64,000 bases of DNA. Origin: Ktedonobacteria bacterium brp13 (GTDB lineage Bacteria > Chloroflexota > Ktedonobacteria > Ktedonobacterales > Ktedonobacteraceae). The notes below the pieces were generated by a model. That model did no database searches. It saw nothing but the letters and a program-made list of their open reading frames with translations, and was not told the DNA's origin. How positions within the stretch are numbered: the stretch's first letter is position 1; every line of letters starts with the position of its first letter. Location: positions 7,977,485-8,041,484 of the forward strand of contig AP024096.1 in NCBI GenBank assembly GCA_015099395.1. Direction: 5' to 3'. Shown one piece after another: positions 46,411 through 54,100 of this stretch. Both the position numbers and the translations under genes were made by a program.

Positions 46411-46671
46411 TCAGCTTTTTGCTGGATGTATATTTTTTGACATCCCATCATCGTTAAGTACGATGCGTGCCATATGCGGATCGGTATCGCGTTCCTGTTC
46501 TTGTCGTTCCTGCTCTTGTAATGTTAGCAATGTCTGTCGATAGGCAGTGATAAAATCTAGCAGACCCAGCGTCTCATCAGGGGTCAGGTCGAAGTTGATC
46601 CCTGAGGCATGCCTGAGAATGAGACCAGACTCCTCCATACAAGCCCGGTAGCGTCCAATGATAGCATCCAT
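46411..46671 (-). CDS. conserved-looking small hypothetical protein
   Basis: 86-aa soluble protein I do not recognise. It has AAGGAG 8 nt before the ATG and its own terminator, so it is real. Predicted two helices, the second Glu/Gln-rich and possibly coiled coil (LLTLQEQERQEQERD), with a loose basic C-terminus. Single-gene unit between the two LLM oxidoreductases. Confidence 0.75.
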   Translation of the reverse strand: MDAIIGRYRACMEESGLILRHASGINFDLTPDETLGLLDFITAYRQTLLTLQEQERQEQERDTDPHMARIVLNDDGMSKNIHPAKS

Positions 46672-47191
46672 AGATTGGCTCCTTCCCTTTAAGGGACTGC
46701 AATGCTTTATATCTCGCCTAAAATGTTTTCAATTGGTAAACGCTCGTTCTTTGCTTTCATTTTAGTGAATACAGGAACCGCGTCAATATTTGAACATCGA
46801 TTTTGTTTACGGAGCATAGACGATTCCAATCTTTATTTTGTTCCCGATAGTGGCTACGAGTTTTTTGTTCTCCAAACAGTCTCTTTTTGTTTCTTTTAGC
46901 GATTTCATTGTATGCAAGAAAGATCCCTGATCTCTTCACTCTTATATGTAAATATGAAAGTCTGGCATCGTTATCTCTACCTATCAAGTCGAGATTACCA
47001 TCCCTTGCCGCTTATCATCAACCTGTTAGGAGAACAGGTGATAGTATAGAGGGGAAACGTACCGGACAGGCAGCGTGTCATTGAGATGTGGATAGCAGGA
47101 CAGCCTGTCCAGCTTGTCTGTAACGTATGCATAATGAGTGGGCTGTACCGTTCCATTTGAATGATGGAATAGAGATATGGAGGAAGCGACT
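46672..47191. other. 520-bp gap, no gene
   Basis: No supported gene. An 8-bp inverted repeat GGACAGGC / GCCTGTCC spans roughly 47063-47117. Short open frames here lack ribosome sites. Confidence 0.5.
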
Positions 47192-48079
47192 TTGGCTAGC
47201 GCTGATTTTGGTTTAATGTTACGACAGAATGATCCTGGTCATTCTGTGCAGGATCTGTTGAAGTTTGATCACCAGTGTATCGAGGCGCTACACGCAGGCT
47301 TTTCAACGCTCTGGTTGGAGGATCATTTACAGGTAGGTGGCACCGATGAACTGGAGTGTCTGACGACGCTTAGTTACCTGGCTGCTCAATATCCTCAATT
47401 CAAGATTGGTTCTATGGTCGTGTCGCAGTCCTATCGCAATCCTGCGCTGCTGGCAAAGATGATTGCCAATCTTCAGGTATTGACTGGTGGACGTGTTATT
47501 CTAGGTCTGGGTGCGGGCTGGAAAGAGGATGAGTATCGTGCCTATGGTTATCCCTTTCCCTCGGTGAAAGTTCGTATGGAAGAATTAGAAGAGACAATCC
47601 ATATTGTTCGTGCTATGTGGAGCGCACAGCAACCTGCGACCTTTGAGGGCCAGCACTACCAGATTCATGATGCCTATTGTGCTCCGCAACCCTCACCGGC
47701 AGTTCCGTTGCTGATCGGTGGTGGTGGAGAACAGCGCACGCTTGCGATTGTTGCACGCTATGCTGATATGTGGAACTTTAACTCCTGTACGGTAGAGGAG
47801 TATGCGCGTAAGTTGAATATCCTTAAGCAGCATTGTGAGAAGATTGGGCGTGATCCTGGTGAGATTAAGCTGACGTATCTGAGTACTTTGAGTGTCTCTG
47901 CTGATGCTAATAAGGTCAAGCGCAATGCGAGCAAGCATTTTATTGCTGGCAGTGCTGAAGAGGTGACACACGAACTACAACAGTTTGTAAAGATCGGCGT
48001 CACTCATTTCTTGTTCCGTATTCTCGATCTAGAGTCATTGGAATACTTTGTGAAGCATGTTGTCCCGAACTTTTCGTAA
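47192..48079 (+). CDS. LLM-class (luciferase-like) oxidoreductase, F420 type
   Basis: 295 aa if started at TTG 47192, which has GGAGG 8 nt upstream; the alternative ATG 47177 would place that same GGAGG inside the coding sequence. Same family pattern as the gene at 45324: QSYRNPALLAKMIANLQ, LGLGAGWKEDEY, VPLLIGGGGEQRTLAI. Substrate unknown. The two are diverged paralogues, not recent copies. Confidence 0.88.
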   Translation: MASADFGLMLRQNDPGHSVQDLLKFDHQCIEALHAGFSTLWLEDHLQVGGTDELECLTTLSYLAAQYPQFKIGSMVVSQSYRNPALLAKMIANLQVLTGGRVILGLGAGWKEDEYRAYGYPFPSVKVRMEELEETIHIVRAMWSAQQPATFEGQHYQIHDAYCAPQPSPAVPLLIGGGGEQRTLAIVARYADMWNFNSCTVEEYARKLNILKQHCEKIGRDPGEIKLTYLSTLSVSADANKVKRNASKHFIAGSAEEVTHELQQFVKIGVTHFLFRILDLESLEYFVKHVVPNFS

Positions 48080-48241
48080 GTCTGCAAGGTAATGGTCTCC
48101 ACTATGAGATAATTCAGTTCTGGTACTGCATCAAACAGGGATAGTAAAGCGTCGTGGTGAATAGAAGGCTCTTTCTTGTAGCGAAGCGGTAGATTCATGT
48201 TGCCTGCTTTTACGAGCAGCGAGAATGGATTGTGAGGTGGA

Positions 48242-49348
48242 ATGATGACGCCCCAACCTGATTTTTTTATACGGAGGCCTGCACCTATTACAACACCAAG
48301 GGTGCCTTTAACTGCGAACATGCAACAGGATCAGCAGGCATCGGTTGAGCAATTAGCTGAACCGACACCGCCGATTGGTGAGACGCCGCCAGCAGAATTG
48401 GCGCGTGATGCGGCAGCTGGTCGACGGGGCGCTGCGTGGCGTCTGATGCTCTGGATTATCGCGAATGATCGACGTGCTATGATCGCAGTCTCATCCTTTA
48501 ATGATGATCGGTTGGCACAGCATCTCTTAGAGTTTATGGCACTGGGGACCTGGGCTGGCAAACCTTTTGTGGTCCCGGTGCCCTTACGCTCAGCCTATGC
48601 ACGCACACGGCTGCGGACACTTTTTATGCGCGGTGCTGGTATTGACCATGAACGAGTCAAGCGCGTCTTATTGCAAGCATTGTATGATCCCCGACCGCGC
48701 ATGCGCGAAAGCGCTGCGTATCTCTACACAATGATTGGTGAATTGCAAGATGCGCCGGTGCTGATGGAATTGCTCCAGGACAAGGATCGTTCCGTGCGTT
48801 TACAGCTCGTGAAGGCATTGGGGCATACACGTTCGCCGGATGCTATCCCGGCGCTGATTGCGCTGCTGCCTGATGTCGATGAGCGTCTGGGTAATGTGAT
48901 CTTCCATTCGTTGACGCAGATCGGCAATGCAGCGGTGCCCGCGTTGATTAATCTCAGTACCAGTTCCAGGGTCTGGGTGCGCTGGAATTGTGTGCACGCG
49001 CTGGGCGAGATAGCTGACAACCGAGCTTTATCAACGCTCATCCTCGCGCTCAACGATCCGGATCATGGAGTTGCCTGGATGGCAGCGAAAGAACTGGTGA
49101 AGTTTGGTCGACTGAACGTTGAGCCGGTGTTGCGTGTCCTGATGCTCAAAGATACATCTCCCTGGTTAGTTGAGACCTGCTGTTATGTACTGCATGAAGA
49201 TATTCAGCGTTACGCCCAACTCAAGCCCTATCTTGAGCCAGTTATTAAAGATATGCGGAGCATGGTTTTCAACATCACGACGCCCAACTCTGCTCGTAAA
49301 GCTCTGGATCAACTTGAAAGTCGTGGTCTGCTGCACGGGCCAGGCTAG
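48242..49348 (+). CDS. HEAT-repeat protein
   Basis: 368-aa alpha-solenoid with five or six HEAT units from about residue 130 (MRESAAYLYTMIGELQDAPVL, VRLQLVKALGHTRSPDAIPAL, VRWNCVHALGEIADNRALSTL, VAWMAAKELVKFG). The first 60 residues are Pro/Gln-rich and disordered. Ribosome site GAGGTGG before ATG. No enzymatic motif. Likely a protein-binding scaffold. Confidence 0.82.
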   Translation: MMTPQPDFFIRRPAPITTPRVPLTANMQQDQQASVEQLAEPTPPIGETPPAELARDAAAGRRGAAWRLMLWIIANDRRAMIAVSSFNDDRLAQHLLEFMALGTWAGKPFVVPVPLRSAYARTRLRTLFMRGAGIDHERVKRVLLQALYDPRPRMRESAAYLYTMIGELQDAPVLMELLQDKDRSVRLQLVKALGHTRSPDAIPALIALLPDVDERLGNVIFHSLTQIGNAAVPALINLSTSSRVWVRWNCVHALGEIADNRALSTLILALNDPDHGVAWMAAKELVKFGRLNVEPVLRVLMLKDTSPWLVETCCYVLHEDIQRYAQLKPYLEPVIKDMRSMVFNITTPNSARKALDQLESRGLLHGPG

Positions 49349-49666
49349 TTATATTGTATCTTTGAAGCTCCTGCGACTCTTCACTCCTAAGAGTGTACCT
49401 GAGCTTGCAGGAGCGCTCGTTATTGATGGCCTTATTTGCCTCTTCCTCAATGCTCTTTCTTTATTCTTCTTCTGTTGCTATGGAATAAATAGTGAGCGTA
49501 TGACTGTTTCTATCTATATAGACTCAGGGATGGTTGACTGTGAAGGCAGCAAGTGGGTATTATGCTCGGCTTTGTTGTAATCTTCCTTTTCTCCCTCGTA
49601 ACTATACATTCTATCCTATATAGGTACGTAACCAAACCTCCAAAGAAGACCAGAACTCAGCATCGC
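49349..49666. other. intergenic region, no gene
   Basis: Apart from the hairpin at 49367-49414, no structure or gene is seen up to the promoter of the cysteine operon. Confidence 0.5.
49367..49414 (+). terminator. nested hairpin after the HEAT gene
   Basis: GCTCCTGC (49367-49374) with GCAGGAGC (49407-49414), and inside ACTCTT with AAGAGT. No T-run. Confidence 0.4.
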
Positions 49667-49696
49667 TTGACAAGTAAAAAAAGTACATGGTACTCT
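49667..49696 (+). promoter_or_regulatory. candidate promoter of the cysteine operon
   Basis: TTGACA at 49667-49672, 18-bp spacer, TACTCT at 49691-49696 preceded by TGG. The consensus -35 is convincing, the -10 is weak and of the extended type. Confidence 0.45.
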
Positions 49697-49753
49697 TTGG
49701 TTAGCTGTTTTCCAAGATAATCGATAGACTTAGTCAACATTGAGGTGAATGAC

Positions 49754-50926
49754 ATGGGTGAGGCTTTTCGCGAAATAATGCGACAGGCTCGACAACATGT
49801 TCCAGAATGGACTCCCGCCAAGATACATGAAGCTCTAGACCGTCGTAGTAACGGTCAGGACGACTTCACACTGGTTGATGTGCGTGAGAAGATTGAGTGG
49901 AACGAAGGCTATGTTCCTGGGGCGATACATGTACCGCGGGGACACCTTGAGTCACAGATTGAAGAGACTGTTCCAGACAAATCCAAGAAAATTGTTCTGT
50001 ACTGTGCTGGTGGTGTGCGCTCACTCATGGCAGGTGAAACGCTACAGCAGATGGGCTATCAGGATGTCGTCTCGATGACCGGTGGCTTTGGACAGTGGAA
50101 GGGCAATGGATTTAACTTTATCTCTCCACGTACGCTGACCGATGCGCAGTCAAAGCGTTATAGCCGTCATCTGCTCGTGCCCGAGGTGGGGGAGCAGGGT
50201 CAGCTGAAACTGCTGGATTCCAAAGTGCTACTGATCGGTGCTGGTGGTCTGGGTTCGCCTTCAGCGCTCTACCTGGCTGCGGCTGGCGTTGGAACGCTGG
50301 GTATCATCGACGCCGATGTCGTTGAAGATAGCAATCTGCAGCGCCAGATCATCCACAATACCTCGCGTATTGGTGAGTACAAAGCCGAGTCGGCGCGTGA
50401 GACGATTAATGCACTCAACCCGGATGTCACAGTTAAAACCTACATTGAACGCCTGGATGAGAGCAACGTCAAGCAGTTGGTAGAAGAGTACGATGTAATC
50501 ATCGACGGGACTGACAATTTCCCAACTCGCTATCTGTTGAACGATGCCGCATTGATTGCCAATAAGCCGGTTGTACACGGGAGCGTCTTCCGTTTTGAAG
50601 GACAGGTTACAGTCTTCAAGCCGTATGACGGTCCTTGCTATCGCTGTCTCTATCCAGAGCCGCCCCCTCCTGCGCTGGCACCGAGCTGTGCTGAAGCAGG
50701 TGTACTGGGTGTTTTACCGGGCATCATTGGTCTCTTGCAGGCTACTGAGGCCATTAAGCTCTTGCTTGGCATTGGCGATCCGATTGTTGGTCGCATGGTG
50801 ACCTATGATGCGCTGGCTGGTGAGTTCAACGAACTGCGTCTCTTCCGCGATCCCAATTGTGAGGCTTGCGGTGAGCATGGGCATCCAGAAAATCTCACGA
50901 CCTATGCGGACGTCTGCGCACTATAA
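49754..50926 (+). CDS. rhodanese-MoeB fusion, CysO/MoaD-activating enzyme
   Basis: 390-aa sulfur-carrier activating enzyme from ATG 49754 (TGAGGTGA upstream). Residues 20-115 form a rhodanese domain with Cys84 in LYCAGGVRS. Residues 130-390 form a ThiF/MoeB adenylyltransferase: ATP loop GAGGLGS, conserved Cys312 in PSCAEAGVLG, zinc knuckles CYRC and CEAC. It would adenylate and thiolate the C-terminus of the CysO-like protein encoded next. Mycobacterial MoeZ has the rhodanese at the C-terminus; here the domain order is reversed. It heads a four-gene operon. Confidence 0.92.
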   Translation: MGEAFREIMRQARQHVPEWTPAKIHEALDRRSNGQDDFTLVDVREKIEWNEGYVPGAIHVPRGHLESQIEETVPDKSKKIVLYCAGGVRSLMAGETLQQMGYQDVVSMTGGFGQWKGNGFNFISPRTLTDAQSKRYSRHLLVPEVGEQGQLKLLDSKVLLIGAGGLGSPSALYLAAAGVGTLGIIDADVVEDSNLQRQIIHNTSRIGEYKAESARETINALNPDVTVKTYIERLDESNVKQLVEEYDVIIDGTDNFPTRYLLNDAALIANKPVVHGSVFRFEGQVTVFKPYDGPCYRCLYPEPPPPALAPSCAEAGVLGVLPGIIGLLQATEAIKLLLGIGDPIVGRMVTYDALAGEFNELRLFRDPNCEACGEHGHPENLTTYADVCAL

Positions 50927-51044
50927 TTGATCATGCATTGGCAAGGGGAGACACATGTGTTGTACCCCTTGCCACTATTTCATATTTGTAACAACATGTG
51001 TACCTGTTACGAGAAACGATATATACATAGAGGAGATACACGAC

Positions 51045-51320
51045 ATGGCAAATGTACGTTTAGCGCCAATTTTGCGCTCATCTGTTGGTGGTTCAAAGAC
51101 AGTGAATGCTGAGGGGGAGACCCTGGGTACCCTTCTCATTGGGCTTTACGAGCGCTTCCCAGCCTTGAAAGAACAGATCCAGCCAGAGCAGGAGTTGAGC
51201 CGCTTCATCAATGTGTATGTCAATGATCAGGATGTCCGTTATCTCCAGGGACTGGATACGCCTGTTGGTATCAACGATACCGTTACCCTCTTGCCAGCAA
51301 TGGCTGGTGGGAGTCGGTAG
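51045..51320 (+). CDS. cysO: CysO-like ubiquitin-fold sulfur carrier
   Basis: 91-aa beta-grasp protein aligned along its length with Mycobacterium tuberculosis CysO (for example FINVYVNDQDVR and a TLLPAMAGG end). AGAGGAG 9 nt before the ATG fixes the start. Mature carriers end in Gly-Gly; this one ends Gly88-Gly89-Ser90-Arg91, so two residues must be removed before thiocarboxylation. The JAMM peptidase at the end of the operon is the obvious candidate. Confidence 0.92.
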   Translation: MANVRLAPILRSSVGGSKTVNAEGETLGTLLIGLYERFPALKEQIQPEQELSRFINVYVNDQDVRYLQGLDTPVGINDTVTLLPAMAGGSR

Positions 51321-51350
51321 TCGATTTGGGGAGCGATGGAGTAAAGAGGC

Positions 51351-52286
51351 ATGCGTTACGGCAGCATAATCGAGACGATCGGCAATACACCGTTAGTAGA
51401 GTTAAAGAGCTTTAGCCCGCGTCCAGGCGTAGAGATCTATGCGAAGCTGGAAGGGGCGAATCCATCAGGTAGCGTCAAGGACCGTATTGCGAAGCAGATG
51501 ATTGAAGAGGCTGAGGCGAGTGGACGTTTGCAAGCGGGGGCAATCCTGCTCGAACCAACAAGCGGTAATACCGGTATCTCACTGGCGATGATCGCGCGCA
51601 TCAAAGGGTATCAGTTTGTCGCTGTCATGCCCGATAATGTGACGCGTGAGCGACGCCAGATGCTAGAGTTGTACGGTGCCCGTATTATCTACTCAGATGG
51701 CACACAGGGCAGTAATGGAGCGGTCCGGCTCGCCAAAGAACTGGTAAAGAGCGATGATCGCTATGTGATGCTCTATCAATATGGCAATCCTGCTAATCCA
51801 GGTGCACACTACAATGGGACCGCAGTCGAGATTATTCGCGACCTCCCGGATATTGATATCTTTGTTGCGGGACTGGGGACCGGTGGGACGTTGACTGGCA
51901 ACGCACGCCGTTTGAAAGAGTACAACCCTGCTATCAAGATCGTTGCTGCCGAGCCGCTGCAGGGTGATGGTGTGCAGGGTCTGCGCAGTCTGGAGGATGG
52001 TTTTATCCCTCCTGTCCTGGATCAATCGGTACTGGATACAAAGATACTGGTATCGAGTGCTGACTCTATACGGCGTACGCGACAGCTTAAAGACCAGGAA
52101 GGTATCTTTGCTGGACCCTCCTGTGGTGCGTCGTTACATGCGGCCCTCCGTGTCGCGTCAACGCTGGAGAAGGGCAAGATTGTTACCATTCTGGCGGATG
52201 GTGGTTGGAAATACCTCAGCGAAGATCTTTGGACGATTGACCTGGAGGGAGTTGAGGATAGTTTAGAGGCAAAGTTATTATGGTAA
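51351..52286 (+). CDS. cysM: cysteine synthase, CysM (O-phosphoserine type)
   Basis: 311-aa PLP enzyme. PLP Lys43 in NPSGSVKDR, substrate loop PTSGNTG, phosphate loop GTGGTLTG. Arg212 in GVQGLRS aligns with Arg220 of mycobacterial CysM, the residue that selects O-phosphoserine. It would add O-phosphoserine-derived aminoacrylate to CysO thiocarboxylate. AGAGG precedes the ATG; the last 7 bp overlap the peptidase gene. Confidence 0.92.
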   Translation: MRYGSIIETIGNTPLVELKSFSPRPGVEIYAKLEGANPSGSVKDRIAKQMIEEAEASGRLQAGAILLEPTSGNTGISLAMIARIKGYQFVAVMPDNVTRERRQMLELYGARIIYSDGTQGSNGAVRLAKELVKSDDRYVMLYQYGNPANPGAHYNGTAVEIIRDLPDIDIFVAGLGTGGTLTGNARRLKEYNPAIKIVAAEPLQGDGVQGLRSLEDGFIPPVLDQSVLDTKILVSSADSIRRTRQLKDQEGIFAGPSCGASLHAALRVASTLEKGKIVTILADGGWKYLSEDLWTIDLEGVEDSLEAKLLW

Positions 52287-52708
52287 CTGAGATACATTTT
52301 AGCGTACATGTGCCACGGGAAATCTATGATGAGATGGTTGCCCATGTGCTTGCCGGGTATCCCAATGAAGCCTGTGGTGCACTGGGTAGCCAGGGTGAAC
52401 TCGTTGTAAAGAATTATCCTACCGATAATGCTGCTGAGCAGCCTGATGATTTCTCGATTATCAGCGATACGGATATCGTACGGATCTACAATGACATCGA
52501 CAAGTACGATGGCGATATGATTTACTATCATTCGCATCCACAATCCGAAGCGTATCCTTCGGCCAGAGATATCGACTGGGCCAAACGCAGTGGATACCTC
52601 TATATTATCTTCTCGTTGCAATATCAGCCCAAGCCACCCTATGCCCGCGTCTTCAAGATTGACGCTGCTGGTAGCGTCACCGAAGGTGTGATTGCTATCG
52701 ACGAATAA
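52280..52708 (+). CDS. mec: JAMM/MPN metallopeptidase, CysO-cysteine peptidase
   Basis: 142-aa zinc peptidase with the complete JAMM motif: Glu30, His84-x-His86, x7, Ser94, x2, Asp97. In mycobacteria the homologue Mec releases cysteine from the CysO adduct. Overlaps cysM by 7 bp. Could also trim the Ser-Arg tail of the carrier (inference). Confidence 0.92.
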   Translation: MVTEIHFSVHVPREIYDEMVAHVLAGYPNEACGALGSQGELVVKNYPTDNAAEQPDDFSIISDTDIVRIYNDIDKYDGDMIYYHSHPQSEAYPSARDIDWAKRSGYLYIIFSLQYQPKPPYARVFKIDAAGSVTEGVIAIDE

Positions 52709-52740
52709 GAGAAAAGGGATCAGACAAGAGCGACCTGACG

Positions 52741-52776
52741 GAGCCGCCTCCTCGCCATAGGAGGCGGCTCTTTTTT
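52741..52776 (+). terminator. intrinsic terminator of the cysteine operon
   Basis: Perfect 12-bp GC-rich stem (52741-52752 with 52759-52770), 6-nt loop, six T. Confidence 0.95.
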
Positions 52777-53012
52777 AATATCTTGATAGCGTTACTTTAC
52801 CAGTTTACATTTACAGGCATACTCTCTGGTATACTATGCGGAGAGCAAGTATCTGATGGGGAGAGGTGGCAGTAGATGATAAGGGAAGTCATCACAATCT
52901 TTTGCAGCACTACTTATGTCTCCATATCTTGCGTTCTATCGTGTAACCATTGGTGCACTGTTTCTAATGGATGCTTTTAAAAGCAATTGTCATAGTGAGA
53001 AAGGGCGAGCTT

Positions 53013-53834
53013 ATGGTCCCGCAGCTATCCGCAGCGCAATTAGTAGAGCAGAAACTGGCTGCCTTTGATGTGTTGCAACCTGAGTTTGAGACCTGTTTTT
53101 TGTTTGTTGAGAATATACATGGGCAGCGGCGTTTTGCTTCTTGTTCGGTTTCGGACGTCGTGCGATATTTTCATGCTCTCTGGATCTGTGATTGCAAGAC
53201 GTATCTCTTGAGCATTGCTCGTACTGTGAAGAACTATGATGGTGTTCGTTGTCTGGACATGTTGCTGCACTGGCAAGAGAATGGGGACTGTGCACCTATT
53301 GTGAACTTCTTGTACAGTAAGTTAGATGCGTTACCTATGGGTCTCATCACCCAGCAGATCGAAGAATCACGGCTGGATGCCACCAGGCGTGCACAGACAC
53401 AGCGCTTGCTGCAGGGGCGTGCTCACCTGCTTAATCGTGGCCTGAATCTGCTGCACTTATTGGATGCCCTGTTTGTACTGTCAAAAGAAGATCTGGTGCG
53501 CGCTGTACGCGAGGCATGTCGTTATTACAGTCATACCCCTGAGCAGATAGCGCAGCAACGCGAACTGTTCTCTACGCCATTGTATGTATATAGTCCTCAG
53601 CAGCAACTTGCTCAACGTAACATGCTGGTCATGAATAAACTGGGTATGCATATAACTGGACATGGTGCTGACATGCCTGGACAGCGTACTACACGTGTTG
53701 AACCTGGCTCCAGTCCTATCGCGCCATACGCTGAAGAGGTGATCCTTAACTATCAGGAATTGAGCAGTGCGATGTCAAGTCCTGCTAGTAAGAAGCTTCT
53801 TGCTCATCAACCAGTGAATGATCACGGTGAGTAG
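53013..53834 (+). CDS. hypothetical helical protein
   Basis: 273 aa from ATG 53013 (AAAGGGCGAG upstream). I do not recognise the family. It reads as a soluble, mostly helical protein with a Trp-Ile-Cys-Asp-Cys stretch near residue 60, Leu-rich helices around 140-165, and a flexible C-terminus. No membrane segment or signal peptide. Single-gene unit closed by a strong bidirectional hairpin. Confidence 0.7.
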   Translation: MVPQLSAAQLVEQKLAAFDVLQPEFETCFLFVENIHGQRRFASCSVSDVVRYFHALWICDCKTYLLSIARTVKNYDGVRCLDMLLHWQENGDCAPIVNFLYSKLDALPMGLITQQIEESRLDATRRAQTQRLLQGRAHLLNRGLNLLHLLDALFVLSKEDLVRAVREACRYYSHTPEQIAQQRELFSTPLYVYSPQQQLAQRNMLVMNKLGMHITGHGADMPGQRTTRVEPGSSPIAPYAEEVILNYQELSSAMSSPASKKLLAHQPVNDHGE

Positions 53835-53871
53835 TCTTGTTGCCTGACACTTTATAGCAAGAGCACGCCTG

Positions 53872-53930
53872 ACACAAAAAGAGTGCCGCAACCTTATAGT
53901 GTGCATAAGGTTGCGGCACTCTTTTTGTGT
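53872..53930. terminator. 26-bp perfect hairpin terminator
   Basis: Perfect arms 53872-53897 and 53905-53930, 7-nt loop. Each arm starts or ends with a five-base A or T run, so it can stop transcription from either side. Confidence 0.88.
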
Positions 53931-54100
53931 TCTCTATCACTGGTAGTTTGTGAGTGTTTTCATACGTATTCATAATTGAGCTGATCGCGCATGCAGCGGG
54001 GGTGCAGGTATGTTATAATCCTCACGAAATTAAGCGGCAGAAAGCTGCAAGAAAATCACACTGGTTATGAGTAGCGTCTGACCTTTTAAGAAGGAAAAAT

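Noticed and set aside
46702..47084. Several short frames upstream of the second LLM gene
   Set aside because: None has a ribosome site or a protein-like composition.
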